Shown: positions 33,699 to 42,924, numbered from the stretch's first letter. The stretch: 64,000 bases of DNA from an uncultured Lachnospiraceae bacterium (GCA_902789735.1 CADAOZ010000003.1:62001-126000), one strand, 5' to 3'. Program-made: numbers and translations. Notes: generated from the sequence alone by a model not told the origin.

Positions 33699-34922
33699 TT
33701 ATTTGCGGGGCGGCAAACGGAATTTGCCGCCGCTCTGCTGGCTCCTGTTGTAATTGGCGATGAACTTCCAGGTCTTTGTGTAAGGATCCAGAAGGTCGCT
33801 GATCGAGGAATCATGGTTAAGAGTATCAATGATATAGGCAAGGTATTTGCCCATGTCGCAGCTGACATACCAGGGGCGCTTGAGGAGCTCGGGACTCTGG
33901 TAGATCAGGTTGGTGGTCAGGATCTTGTCAATGATGCCGTCTTCATAGGCTTTGTCCAGTTTGTCCAGACCGGAGGTGAACAGACCGAAGGTGGAGAAGA
34001 GGAAGACTCTCCTGGCCTTTCTCTCTTTAAGCTTGGTGGCGATATCAATGATACTGTTGCCGGAGGAGATCATGTCATCCACGATGATGACATCCTTGTC
34101 CTCTACACTGGAGCCCAGGAATTCGTGGGCCAGCACGGGATGTTCCCCGTTAACGATCTTGGTATAATCCCTGCGTTTGTAGAACATGCCCATATCCAGG
34201 TTCAGCATGTTGGCAACATAGACAGCGCGCTTCATGCCGCCCTCATCGGGGCTGATGACCAGCATGTGCTGGGCGTCGATCCGAAGATCCGGCACATTCC
34301 GCAGCAGGCCCTTGATGAACTGATAGACCGGCTGGATGGTATCAAAGCCGTTCAGGGGGATGGCGTTCTGCACGCGGGGATCGTGGGCGTCAAAAGTAAT
34401 GATATTGTCTACGCCCATCCGGACCAGCTCCTGCAGGGCAATGGCGCAGTCCAGGGATTCGCGCTGGCTGCGGGCCTGCTGACGGCTCTCATAAAGGTAG
34501 GGCATGATGACCGTGATCCGCCTGGCCTTACCGCCGGCTGCGGCGATCACACGCTTGAGGTTGGCGTAATGATCGTCAGGAGACATATGGTTCTGCAGAC
34601 CGAACATTTTGTAGGTCTTACTGAAGTTGACCACATCTACAAGGATATAGAGGTCCATGCCGCGGACAGACTGGGGAAGGACGCCTTTGCCTTCGCCGGT
34701 ACCGAAACGTGGCAGGTCGCAGTTCACGATGTAGCTGGAACGCTGATAATCGTTGAAAGCCGGATTATGCCTGTTCTCGCGCTGGCGTTCCGCCCTCCAG
34801 CGTGTCAGGTAATAATCAATCTCTTTTCCCATTTCCTCACAGCCGACTACAGGGACGATTCCCAGAGCACCGTAAGGCATGCTTTCAAGATTTCTTTTGT
34901 CATGTTTCCTGATGGGTTCCAT
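33699..34922 (-). CDS. prs: ribose-phosphate pyrophosphokinase, long form
   Basis: 407 residues; classical bacterial PRPP synthase is about 315. Family motifs are present: RRITVIMPYLYESRQQARSQ (flexible loop), VDNIITFDAHDPRVQN, ISPDEGGMKRA and the PRPP-binding VIIVDDMISSGNS. About 70 extra N-terminal residues (DKRNLESMPYGALGIVPVVG and onward) and a longer C-terminus are unlike E. coli Prs. It makes PRPP for nucleotide, His and NAD synthesis (upp and pncB in this window use it). The first 23 bases overlap the end of the dnaC-like gene. Confidence 0.88.
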   Translation of the reverse strand: MEPIRKHDKRNLESMPYGALGIVPVVGCEEMGKEIDYYLTRWRAERQRENRHNPAFNDYQRSSYIVNCDLPRFGTGEGKGVLPQSVRGMDLYILVDVVNFSKTYKMFGLQNHMSPDDHYANLKRVIAAAGGKARRITVIMPYLYESRQQARSQRESLDCAIALQELVRMGVDNIITFDAHDPRVQNAIPLNGFDTIQPVYQFIKGLLRNVPDLRIDAQHMLVISPDEGGMKRAVYVANMLNLDMGMFYKRRDYTKIVNGEHPVLAHEFLGSSVEDKDVIIVDDMISSGNSIIDIATKLKERKARRVFLFSTFGLFTSGLDKLDKAYEDGIIDKILTTNLIYQSPELLKRPWYVSCDMGKYLAYIIDTLNHDSSISDLLDPYTKTWKFIANYNRSQQSGGKFRLPPRK

Positions 34923-35889
34923 TCATTGTCCTCACTTTCTTAAGCAGACGTATATCCTTACCTGTCAGTTTACAGCAGATGTAGCCACTCGTAATCCGGG
35001 AGAACACCCGGTCGGAGTAGCGCTTCTGCAGATCTTCCAGTGAAAGATTTGTTGAAATGACAGTCGGCTTTCTGTTCAAATGCCGCTCGTTGATACAGGC
35101 AAACAGCTGAGCTGAAACGAATTGGTTGGTCAGTTCTGTTCCCAGATCGTCGATGATCAGCAGGTCGCAGTGATACAGGTCATCAACGAAATGCTCAAAA
35201 TCATCTCTGGATCGATAATTATAAACCAGTCCCGCAAGCCGGTCAAAGAGGGAGGCCGCACTGAAATACAGTACGGAATACCCTGCGGACAGAACTTCAT
35301 GGGCGATACATACAGAAAGAAATGATTTGCCGGTACCGACAGTACCGAAGAAATAGAGATTGGAATATTCGCGGCCGAACTGCCTTGCAAAGTGAAGGCT
35401 GACATTTCTGGCCGCTCTGAAACGCTTCAGATCCTCTCCCTTGTAGAAATCTTCACGGAGCGTGTCGAAATTCTGGGTACGGGTCAGGAGCTGAAGATGT
35501 GATTGGTCATACAGGATGGAAATTTCTTCCTGGCGGAAGCAATGACATTTTTCCCCGTTAATGTAGCCGGTATCTTTGCAGTCGGGACACTGAAAGGGGA
35601 CCTCCAGATAATCCGGGGCGAAACCGCCGCTGACCAGCAGCTGCTGTTTGCGGGCTGCTACACTGCGAATCTGCCGGCGCAGATCGTCAGCGGAAGCCGT
35701 ATCTCCGCTGCTAAGCCTGCGGCGCAGGGCAGAAACCGCCGCGGCAGGAATCTCGGTCTCCAGACGGGCATACTCCGGCACGGCAGAATAGACCTCCTGC
35801 CGGCGCTGCTCGAGCAGCCTGCGGCGGTGGGCCTGTTTCTGTTCATAATGATACATGATGCTGTCGTACTGTTCTTTGGTCAGAGACAC
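34900..35889 (-). CDS. DnaC/DnaI-like replicative helicase loader
   Basis: 329 residues. An N-terminal helical part is followed by a zinc-binding CPDCKDTGYINGEKCHC (about 100-117) and an AAA+ ATPase with Walker A FFGTVGTGKSF (about 180), Walker B LLIIDDLGTE and the sensor STNLSLEDL. This matches DnaI/DnaC-type helicase loaders that deliver DnaB. The GTG start at 35889 has AAGGAG 6 bases away. It is cotranscribed with the upstream dnaD-like gene (22-base gap). Confidence 0.9.
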   Translation of the reverse strand: MSLTKEQYDSIMYHYEQKQAHRRRLLEQRRQEVYSAVPEYARLETEIPAAAVSALRRRLSSGDTASADDLRRQIRSVAARKQQLLVSGGFAPDYLEVPFQCPDCKDTGYINGEKCHCFRQEEISILYDQSHLQLLTRTQNFDTLREDFYKGEDLKRFRAARNVSLHFARQFGREYSNLYFFGTVGTGKSFLSVCIAHEVLSAGYSVLYFSAASLFDRLAGLVYNYRSRDDFEHFVDDLYHCDLLIIDDLGTELTNQFVSAQLFACINERHLNRKPTVISTNLSLEDLQKRYSDRVFSRITSGYICCKLTGKDIRLLKKVRTMNGTHQET

Positions 35890-35911
35890 AAATACTCCTT
35901 ATGACGAATGA

Positions 35912-36721
35912 TCAGTTTCCGAGGATCTGCCGTTCAAGATCGTCAAAATCGTACTGATTCTGCTCGAACTGATTAAAGCGGTTGGCAGCGGGACGGCTGC
36001 CTTTGCGGTTCGCGGAACCACGGGCCAGCGGAGATACAGCGCACTCCGCCTGACGGGGCGTGGTGATGCCGTTTTCGGCCCAGTTCACGGCGACTTTTTC
36101 AATATAGCGGAAGTCTTTTTTGCCCCTGTCTATACAGTACTGGAGCAGGTAATCGATCAGGGCGTCCGAGAAGCCCAGATCTTCAGATATATAGTAGACC
36201 GACTCGATTTCCGGAACGGAAAGGGGTTTGCCGATATACTGCTCGATCACAAAGAGGAGCTGGGCCCGTTCCTGGTTGGAACGGAAGGCCTCCAGGACCT
36301 CCGGCGACTGTTTCTTTTTGCCTGCAGTCCGGCTGCCGTTCCTGTCATTCTGTGGACGGGCAGGGGCGGCATGCTCCTTAACGGCGATGACCGGCTTCTC
36401 CTGGCGGAAAGAACGGACGGGGTTACGGCCGGACCGGGGATCGCAAAGGTGGATTCCTGTCAGTTCGCCCTGTTCATCATGATCCAGGGACAGCAGGCCC
36501 AGGCCGGCCCAGTAATCCAGGGAACGGACAATGTCCCGTTCCGTATGATTGAAGAGGTCCGCCATCTGGGAGATATCCGCAGAGGCGCCGGCGCCCATAA
36601 CACGCAGCAGATACAGATACACCTTGAGCTGCGCGTCGTTCGCGTCCTTCATATATTCATCAATAAACAGATTCGACACAAGTGTCGTATCGGAACTGCT
36701 GTCATTGTAAATCGTGAACAC
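35912..36721 (-). CDS. DnaD-domain replication initiation protein
   Basis: 269 residues. The N-terminal winged-helix part (DAQLKVYLYLLRVM, ISQMADLFNHTERDIVRSLD) and the C-terminal DnaD domain (about 150-220: SDALIDYLLQYCIDRGKKDF, RYIEKVAVNWAENGI) match the DnaD/DnaB(Bsu) primosome family. A charged low-complexity linker and tail are present. The GTG start at 36721 has AAGGGGG upstream. Gene order dnaD-dnaC mirrors the primosome loader pairing. Confidence 0.88.
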   Translation of the reverse strand: MFTIYNDSSSDTTLVSNLFIDEYMKDANDAQLKVYLYLLRVMGAGASADISQMADLFNHTERDIVRSLDYWAGLGLLSLDHDEQGELTGIHLCDPRSGRNPVRSFRQEKPVIAVKEHAAPARPQNDRNGSRTAGKKKQSPEVLEAFRSNQERAQLLFVIEQYIGKPLSVPEIESVYYISEDLGFSDALIDYLLQYCIDRGKKDFRYIEKVAVNWAENGITTPRQAECAVSPLARGSANRKGSRPAANRFNQFEQNQYDFDDLERQILGN

Positions 36722-36757
36722 GCCGGAATCCCCCTTCCATTAAGTCTTGCATGCGCA

Positions 36758-36766
36758 AGTATAGCA
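36758..36766 (-). promoter_or_regulatory. extended -10 promoter for dnaD-dnaC-prs
   Basis: On the minus strand TGC-TATACT (TATACT 36763-36758), 37 bases before the GTG start. No clear -35. Confidence 0.55.
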
Positions 36767-36863
36767 CAGAGGATGGATTTCCCGGAATGGTAAAAGTGAC
36801 CAGAAAATTTTCCGGCCGGGCCGGGGCGTGCTGCAATCCGTCTGAAAGGGAAAAATCGGAAAA

Positions 36864-36949
36864 TGTGGAAAAGTGCCGGAAATGCCGTATCTGCGGCAGC
36901 TTTTATCCACAATCAAAAATCCGCTTCCGGATGGGGACAATGTGGATAA
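36864..36949. promoter_or_regulatory. DnaA-box cluster upstream of the dnaD-dnaC operon
   Basis: Two perfect TTATCCACA nonamers, one on the plus strand (36903-36911) and one on the minus strand (36941-36949), plus a one-mismatch TTTTCCACA on the minus strand (36864-36872). They lie 100-190 bases upstream of the operon's -10 in the 243-base gap after murC. This suggests DnaA control of the helicase-loading operon or a DnaA titration site. Confidence 0.65.
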
Positions 36950-36964
36950 CCGTGATAACCTTTG

Positions 36965-38353
36965 TCAGGAAAGCAGGTTTTCGCCGATTTTAAAGACATC
37001 TCCGGCGCCCATAGTTATCACCAGATCTCCCTCCCGGCAATTTTGACGAACGTATTCCTCAATTTCTTCAAAATTCTCAAAATACAGGCAGTCATGGCCC
37101 AAAGCCCGGATCTCCTTCTGCAGGGTAGCGGAGCTGATGCCCAGATCATCGGTCTCCCTGGCGGGATAGATCTTTGCCAGGACGGTAATATCGGTGTGGG
37201 TGAGGGCTTCGGCAAAGTCCTGCATCAGGGCTTTGGTCCGGGTAAAGGTATGGGGCTGGAAGATGCACCAGACCCTGTTATGGGGATAATTGGATGCGGC
37301 AGCCAGAGCCGCTTTGATCTCAGTGGGGTGGTGGGCGTAATCGTCTATGATCGTTACGCCGTTCATGGTCCCTTTATATTCGAAGCGCCGGTCAGTGCCC
37401 GCAAAGGCGGAGACGGCCTCGATGGCTGTATTCATGTCAACGCCCAGTACAGAGGCGGCTGCCAGGGCTGCGACGGAATTGCTGACATTGTGACGGCCCG
37501 GGACTTTCAGGGAGACCTGCTTTTCCACCGGGGTCCCATCGGGAGCGGTTCCGTGCAGAGTATAGGAAGCGTGGCCGAAGGAATCATAGCTGATGCCATC
37601 CGCGTACCAGTCACTGGAGCTGTCACTGCCGTATGTGATGATCCGGCAGGGCAGGCCTTCGGTAATCTCGCTGTAATCCGGTATATCCGCGCTGATGATC
37701 AGGCAGCCGTCCGCAGGGATCAGTTCGGCAAATCTGCGGAAGGAGCGGCGGATATCCTCCAGATCCTTGAAGAAATCCAGATGGTCCGCGTCGATATTCA
37801 GGATGATGCCCAGTCTGGGATACATGCTGAGGAAGCTGTTGGTATATTCGCAGGCTTCGGCCACGAAGTAGCGGTGGCCGCCGACCCTGACCTGTCCGCC
37901 GATGGACCGCAGGATACCGCCGATGGAGAGGGTGGGATCCGTATCCGCATGGATCAGGATCTCGGACAGCATGGATGTAGTCGTCGTCTTGCCGTGGGTG
38001 CCGCTGACAGCGACCGGGTACTGATATCCCTTCATCAGCTGGCCAAGGAGCTGGGCCCTTGTCAGATGGGGAATCCCAAGTTCCTGTACGGCCATGTATT
38101 CCGGATTGTCGGGATGGATGGCGGCGGTGAATACGACCAGGTCGATATCCGGGGTGATATTATCCCGCTTCTGTCCGATCACCACAGGGATTCCGTGAGA
38201 CGCCAGCTCCTCTGTAATGGGAGAGGCTGTCCGGTCGGATCCGGATACGGTAAAACCTCTGCTGCGGAGGATCTCCGCCAGGCCGCTCATGGATATTCCG
38301 CCGATGCCGGAGAAGAATACATGAATCGGTTCATTGAAATCTATCTGAAACAT
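36965..38353 (-). CDS. murC: UDP-N-acetylmuramate--L-alanine ligase
   Basis: 462 residues. It adds L-Ala to UDP-MurNAc, the first peptide step of peptidoglycan synthesis. N-terminal FFSGIGGISMSGLAEIL binds the UDP-sugar, GTHGKTTTTSML (about 116-127) is the ATP loop, EACEYTNSFLSMYP and DADHLDFF follow, and DDYAHHPTEI marks the C-terminal domain. GGAGG precedes the ATG at 38353. It is divergent from glgC. Confidence 0.96.
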   Translation of the reverse strand: MFQIDFNEPIHVFFSGIGGISMSGLAEILRSRGFTVSGSDRTASPITEELASHGIPVVIGQKRDNITPDIDLVVFTAAIHPDNPEYMAVQELGIPHLTRAQLLGQLMKGYQYPVAVSGTHGKTTTTSMLSEILIHADTDPTLSIGGILRSIGGQVRVGGHRYFVAEACEYTNSFLSMYPRLGIILNIDADHLDFFKDLEDIRRSFRRFAELIPADGCLIISADIPDYSEITEGLPCRIITYGSDSSSDWYADGISYDSFGHASYTLHGTAPDGTPVEKQVSLKVPGRHNVSNSVAALAAASVLGVDMNTAIEAVSAFAGTDRRFEYKGTMNGVTIIDDYAHHPTEIKAALAAASNYPHNRVWCIFQPHTFTRTKALMQDFAEALTHTDITVLAKIYPARETDDLGISSATLQKEIRALGHDCLYFENFEEIEEYVRQNCREGDLVITMGAGDVFKIGENLLS

Positions 38354-38447
38354 AATGCCTCCATGAAAAAGCCTTATGCAGGCCTCTTCTACGCTGTTTT
38401 TAAGTGATTTTTACATTCCTGCGGGCCTTGTGCCCATAGTTATTTTT

Positions 38448-38456
38448 ATTATAACA
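38448..38456 (-). promoter_or_regulatory. extended -10 promoter for murC
   Basis: Minus strand TGT-TATAAT (TATAAT 38453-38448), 95 bases before the start codon. Confidence 0.6.
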
Positions 38457-38611
38457 CTGAATAATCGCAAAGAAACAGTACATAATCAGGAAAGAAAATG
38501 ATTTATGATATCTAAGTGGAATAATAGACAAATTATTATAAAAAGCCATTGTACCCATTGTGGAAAACAACGATTAAATTTGGGCTAAATATTTCTTTTA
38601 TCAGGGCGGTG

Positions 38612-38620
38612 TGCTATAAT
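38612..38620 (+). promoter_or_regulatory. extended -10 promoter for glgC
   Basis: TGC-TATAAT (TATAAT 38615-38620), 64 bases before glgC. It faces away from the murC promoter in the 330-base divergent gap, which is otherwise AT-rich with no other feature seen. Confidence 0.62.
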
Positions 38621-38683
38621 TTTCATACGAATCTATGTCTTTTTTGGGACGTATATCCGAAAAATAATATAGGGGTGGCAACG

Positions 38684-39949
38684 ATGATAGTTAAAAAAGA
38701 AATGATAGCTATGCTTTTAGCCGGTGGCCAGGGCAGCCGTCTGGGAATCCTGACATCAAAAGTGGCCAAGCCGGCGGTATCATTTGGCGGTAAATATCGC
38801 ATAATCGACTTCCCTCTCAGCAACTGTATCAACTCAGGAGTAGACACGGTCGGCGTGCTGACCCAGTACATGCCGCTTCGTCTGAACTCACATATCGGGA
38901 TTGGTATCCCGTGGGATCTTGACAAAAATGTCGGCGGTGTATCCATCCTTTCTCCGTACGAGAAGAGTCATGATACCGAATGGTATACCGGTACCGCCAA
39001 TGCGATCTATCAGAATATGGAATACATGGAGAGCTACAATCCTGACTATGTTCTGATCCTTTCAGGCGACCATATCTACAAGATGGATTATGAGTCCATG
39101 CTGGATTATCACAAGGAGAAAGGGGCTGATGTTACCATTGCCGTCATGCCTGTTCCCATGGAGGAAGCCAGCAGATTCGGTATCATGATCACGGATGAAG
39201 ACAGAAAGATTGTGGATTTCGAGGAAAAGCCCGAACATCCCCGCAGCAATCTGGCGTCCATGGGCATCTACATTTTCTCCTGGACGGCGCTGAAGGAAGC
39301 CCTTCTTGCGAATAAGTCCCAGCCGAATCTTGATTTCGGCAAACATATCATCCCCTACTGCCGTGATAACGGACGCCCCCTGTATGCATGGGAGTTCAAC
39401 GGTTACTGGAAGGATGTCGGAACACTGACATCCTACTGGGAAGCGAACATGGAGCTGATCGATATAGTTCCGGAGTTCAATCTGTATGAAGAATTCTGGA
39501 AGATCTATACCAAGAGCCAGACGGTCACGCCCCAGTATTTCGGCTCCAACAGCGCGGTTGAAAGGACCATCATAGGGGAAGGCTCCGAGATCTACGGACA
39601 GGTCTACAATTCCGTGATAGGCTGTGATGTCATCATCGGCGAGGGAACAATCGTCCGTGATTCCATCATCATGAACGGGACTGTGATCGGTGATAACTGC
39701 AGGCTTGAAAAAGTCATCGCGGCGGAAAATGTAACTATTGCAGACGGTGTCGTACTCGGTGAGGGTGATTATATCGAGAACGATACCAGGCCCGATATTT
39801 ACCGTGACGGTATTGTGACCATCGGTGAAGGAACGGTAATACCTGACAGTGTGACGATCGGCAGGAATACCCTGATTTCCGGACATACCGTGGAAGCGGA
39901 TTATCCGGACGGCCGTCTTGCCGGCGGCAGAACACTGGTCAAAGAATAA
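38684..39949 (+). CDS. glgC: glucose-1-phosphate adenylyltransferase, catalytic subunit
   Basis: 421 residues. It makes ADP-glucose for glycogen. The nucleotide loop [35 protein letters not shown], the sugar-binding FEEKP and the C-terminal left-handed beta-helix with hexapeptide repeats are all present. I start at ATG 38684, which has GGGGTGG upstream and begins like the family; an upstream in-frame extension is not supported. glgD follows after 13 bases. Confidence 0.95.
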   Translation: MIVKKEMIAMLLAGGQGSRLGILTSKVAKPAVSFGGKYRIIDFPLSNCINSGVDTVGVLTQYMPLRLNSHIGIGIPWDLDKNVGGVSILSPYEKSHDTEWYTGTANAIYQNMEYMESYNPDYVLILSGDHIYKMDYESMLDYHKEKGADVTIAVMPVPMEEASRFGIMITDEDRKIVDFEEKPEHPRSNLASMGIYIFSWTALKEALLANKSQPNLDFGKHIIPYCRDNGRPLYAWEFNGYWKDVGTLTSYWEANMELIDIVPEFNLYEEFWKIYTKSQTVTPQYFGSNSAVERTIIGEGSEIYGQVYNSVIGCDVIIGEGTIVRDSIIMNGTVIGDNCRLEKVIAAENVTIADGVVLGEGDYIENDTRPDIYRDGIVTIGEGTVIPDSVTIGRNTLISGHTVEADYPDGRLAGGRTLVKE

Positions 39950-39962
39950 GGGGGCAGGCAGT

Positions 39963-41081
39963 ATGAGAGCAATAGGTATTATTCTGGCAGGCGGAAACAG
40001 CAACCGCATGAAAGAGCTTTCCAAAAAACGCGCGGTCTGTGCCATGCCTGTCGCAGGCAGTTATCGCAGCATTGATTTTGCGCTCAGCAATATGGAATTT
40101 TCCCGGGTATCTAAAGTTGCGATACTTACCCAGTATAATTCCAGAAGTCTGAACGAGCATCTGGCCTCTTCCAAATGGTGGGACTTTGGCCGCAAGCAGG
40201 GAGGTATGTTCCTGTTTACTCCTTCCTTCGCGGACGCCAACAGCCAGTGGTACAGAGGGACCGCGGATGCCATCGCTCAGAATATCAGCTTCTTAAGACA
40301 TTCCCATGAGCCCTATGTCATCATTGCCTCCGGCGACTGTGTTTACAAGCTGGATTACGGCAAAGTACTGGACTATCACATGGATAAAGGGGCTGATATT
40401 ACGGTCGTCGTCAAGACCATGCCGCAGGATTTCAGAGTAGAGCGTTACGGTGTAGTCAGGATGGACGTCGACGGGAGAATCCGTGAATTCGTTGAGAAGC
40501 CGGTCGTTGCAGATGGAAATACAATCTCCTGCGGTATATACGTGATCCGCAGAAGACTTCTGATCGAGCTGCTTGAGAAGAGCATGGAGGAGAACCGGTA
40601 TGATCTCGTACAGGATATTCTGATCCGGTACAGGGGTCTGAAAAAAATTTATGGATATGAACTGAATTCTTACTGGAGCAATATCGCTTCCGTGGAGGAT
40701 TATTTCCGAACGAATATGGATTTCCTGAAGCCGGATATCAGGTCTTTCTTCTTCAGAGAGTTTCCTGAGGTACATTCCAAAGTGGCTGATCTGCCGCCCG
40801 TGAAATATAATGTGGGCTGCCATATCAGAAACAGCCTTCTGTCCAGCGGATGTATCATAAACGGTACGGTGGAGGACTCGGTTCTGTTCCATCAGGTCTA
40901 TGTCGGAAACAACTGTGTAATAAGGAATTCCCTTATTCTGAATGATGTTTACATCGGAGACAACAGCATAATTGAAAACTGCATCATTGAGAGTGGCGAT
41001 ACCATTCAGGCCAATTCTACTTACAGAGGAGAAGATGGTGTGAAGATTGTCATCGAAAAGGGCGAACGTTACACCATTTAA
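39963..41081 (+). CDS. glgD: glucose-1-phosphate adenylyltransferase subunit GlgD
   Basis: 372 residues, paralogous to Glg[21 protein letters not shown] in place of the catalytic GGQGSRL loop, then [17 protein letters not shown]. In Firmicutes GlgD is a regulatory partner that forms heterotetramers with GlgC (family knowledge). The C-terminal beta-helix is complete. I start at ATG 39963, 13 bases after glgC, with GGGGGCAG upstream. Confidence 0.94.
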   Translation: MRAIGIILAGGNSNRMKELSKKRAVCAMPVAGSYRSIDFALSNMEFSRVSKVAILTQYNSRSLNEHLASSKWWDFGRKQGGMFLFTPSFADANSQWYRGTADAIAQNISFLRHSHEPYVIIASGDCVYKLDYGKVLDYHMDKGADITVVVKTMPQDFRVERYGVVRMDVDGRIREFVEKPVVADGNTISCGIYVIRRRLLIELLEKSMEENRYDLVQDILIRYRGLKKIYGYELNSYWSNIASVEDYFRTNMDFLKPDIRSFFFREFPEVHSKVADLPPVKYNVGCHIRNSLLSSGCIINGTVEDSVLFHQVYVGNNCVIRNSLILNDVYIGDNSIIENCIIESGDTIQANSTYRGEDGVKIVIEKGERYTI

Positions 41082-41101
41082 CTTCAGAAATGGAGAACGC
41101 T

Positions 41102-41383
41102 ATGCAGGTAACAGACGTAAGAGTACGGAGGATTGCTAAGGAAGGCAAGATGAAAGCGGTCGTATCTATTACGATCGATCAAGTGTTTGTTGTTCATGAT
41201 ATTAAGGTTATTGAGGGGGAGAAAGGATTATTCATAGCAATGCCGAGCAAGAAATCGGCAGACGGGAAATATAGAGATATAGCGCATCCCATCAATTCTG
41301 AAACAAGGAGCATACTGGAACACATCGTATTAGAGCATTACGAAAAAAGTGCATTGCAAGAAGACGACTCACAACTGGAATGA
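41102..41383 (+). CDS. spoVG: septation / RNA-binding regulator SpoVG
   Basis: 93 residues: [20 protein letters not shown], then [20 protein letters not shown] and [10 protein letters not shown], the very conserved SpoVG core, with a short acidic tail. SpoVG is a nucleic-acid-binding regulator first linked to sporulation septation. I use ATG 41102 because GGAG lies 6 bases before it, and an ATG 12 bases upstream contains that site. It starts 20 bases after glgD, so it is probably part of the glg transcript. Confidence 0.95.
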   Translation: MQVTDVRVRRIAKEGKMKAVVSITIDQVFVVHDIKVIEGEKGLFIAMPSKKSADGKYRDIAHPINSETRSILEHIVLEHYEKSALQEDDSQLE

Positions 41384-41456
41384 CAGCATAGCGAAGCACA
41401 GTAACGATAGATTTCAGCTTTCTTACGACAGCGAACAGCAGGCCGCGAGCCTGTAA

Positions 41457-41489
41457 GACCCCCGGAGGCAGAAGCCCCCGGGGGTTTTA
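41457..41489 (+). terminator. terminator after spoVG
   Basis: ACCCCCGG / CCGGGGGT hairpin followed by TTTTA. Confidence 0.85.
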
Positions 41490-41498
41490 TATTTGTCC

Positions 41499-41642
41499 GG
41501 CAGACAAAACAGAGAAATAATTGAATCTGTCTGCCGTGTACAGCGTGCCGCGGCAGACAAAACCGGAAATTAGTGTACAATGTCTGCCAGCCTCCCGATT
41601 TCCGCGGCAGACAAAACCGGAATTCAGTGTCCGGCGTCTGCC
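41499..41642. repeat. three 37-bp repeats with GGCAGAC/GTCTGCC arms
   Basis: Copies at 41499-41535, 41552-41588 and 41606-41642 each start GGCAGACAAAAC and end GTCTGCC, so each can fold with 7-bp arms. Copies two and three share GGCAGACAAAACCGGAA. Spacing between copies is 16-17 bases. With the terminator they account for most of the 424-base gap before the next gene. Confidence 0.88.
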
Positions 41643-41807
41643 GTGAGCAGGCAGCTCCAGGGGGTGTGAAAATGTCGCGGGGCGCCGGAATCTGTGGTAC
41701 ACTTCTCAATAAGGAAAGTGTAAAAACTCCTGGGAAAACTATGAATTATTTTATAAGCCTGAAACCTGTCGGAAAAATGGCAGACCAGTATTACAGGAGA
41801 AGAGAAA

Positions 41808-42902
41808 ATGCGTGTTATCAATCTGACGGAAAATACCCCGGGCGCGGAAGGCTGCGGCTATGAGCACGGCCTGTGTTTCTATATTGAAACGGAGCATCAC
41901 CGCCTGCTCATGGATACGGGACAGACGGACCTGTTCGCCCGCAACGCGGAGCAGCTGGGAATCGATCTGACCCTGGTGGATACGGTAGTGATCAGCCACG
42001 GACATTATGATCATGGAGGCGGTCTTCTGCATTTCGCCAGGATCAATCCCGGGGCAAAGATCTACATCCGGGCTTCCGCGTTCAGGCCCTACTATTCTAT
42101 TGACAGTTCCGGAAAGCCCCATTATATAGGACTGGCCGAAGGAATCCGCGAGCTCCCCGGCCTGGTCGTCATCGAAGATAATTCAGAAAGCGGTCCAGAA
42201 GGTAATCCTAAAGACAATCCTGAAGGTAATCCTAAAGGCAATCCTGAAGGCAATCCTGAAGGCAGTTCCGGAGGCAGTGCGGAAGAAAAGGAACCCGGCA
42301 TTTACAGGATCGATGAGGAGCTGTCCCTCTTTTCCGGTATCGGCATGGAGCATCCCATTCCTTCGGCGAATGACCGGCTGAAAGTGGAAACGGAAGCAGG
42401 CCTCGTGCAGGATGATTTCCGGCATGAACAGTGCCTGGTGATCCGGGAAGGCGGACGGTCGGTCCTGCTGTCCGGATGCGCCCATCATGGGATCCTCAAC
42501 ATATTGGACCGCTACCGGACTCTGTACGGAGGCAGTCCGGATGTAGTGTTCAGCGGCTTCCATATGATGAAACGGCATGGCTACAGCGGCAGCGACCTGC
42601 TGATGATCATTGATACAGCCCTGGCCCTGAAGCAGACAGATACGATCTTCTTTACAGGCCACTGTACCGGCCAGGAGCCTTACGAAGCCATGAAAAAGCT
42701 TATGGGTGACCGGCTGCGTTATATTCACAGCGGGGATAAAGTCCTGGTCATGAAGGAATCGGAGAAAAAAGCGGCAGAGCGCGCCGCTGCCCTGAAAACA
42801 GAAAAGAAAAGGAGCAGTTATATGAAGAGCCACAAGTTTTTTGCCTGGGCAACTGTCGCATGTTTCCTGATGACCATGTGGACGGGTTATAAGAAGAAAT
42901 AA
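41808..42902 (+). CDS. metallo-beta-lactamase-fold hydrolase with repeat insert and C-terminal membrane tail
   Basis: 364 residues of the COG1237-like MBL branch. The metal motif HGHYDHGG is at about residue 65, later ligands in SGCAHHGILN and GFHMM, and TGHCTG near the end. An insert of Gly-Asn-Pro repeats (GNPKDNPEGNPKGNPEGNPE, about residues 130-150), encoded by a near-perfect 12-base DNA repeat, interrupts the domain. The last 26 residues form a hydrophobic segment (KFFAWATVACFLMTMWTGY) that may be a membrane anchor or a separately translated peptide. Substrate unknown. Confidence 0.8.
   Translation: MRVINLTENTPGAEGCGYEHGLCFYIETEHHRLLMDTGQTDLFARNAEQLGIDLTLVDTVVISHGHYDHGGGLLHFARINPGAKIYIRASAFRPYYSIDSSGKPHYIGLAEGIRELPGLVVIEDNSESGPEGNPKDNPEGNPKGNPEGNPEGSSGGSAEEKEPGIYRIDEELSLFSGIGMEHPIPSANDRLKVETEAGLVQDDFRHEQCLVIREGGRSVLLSGCAHHGILNILDRYRTLYGGSPDVVFSGFHMMKRHGYSGSDLLMIIDTALALKQTDTIFFTGHCTGQEPYEAMKKLMGDRLRYIHSGDKVLVMKESEKKAAERAAALKTEKKRSSYMKSHKFFAWATVACFLMTMWTGYKKK
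42822..42902 (+). other. possible internal start for a 26-residue membrane peptide
   Basis: Inside the 3' end of the MBL-fold gene, AAGGAG lies 7 bases before an in-frame ATG. The product MKSHKFFAWATVACFLMTMW plus TGYKKK is a Lys-flanked single membrane span. The well-spaced ribosome binding site inside a gene is the reason to list it. Confidence 0.4.
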
Positions 42903-42924
42903 GGACGTACGTTGGACGCTTTTC

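Noticed and set aside
36840-36960. Chromosomal replication origin
   Set aside because: Only two perfect DnaA boxes and one near match, no dnaA-dnaN next to it and no clear AT-rich unwinding element, so a regulatory site is likelier.
41499-41642. CRISPR array
   Set aside because: Only three units, the repeats vary internally, spacers are 16-17 bases and no cas gene is present.
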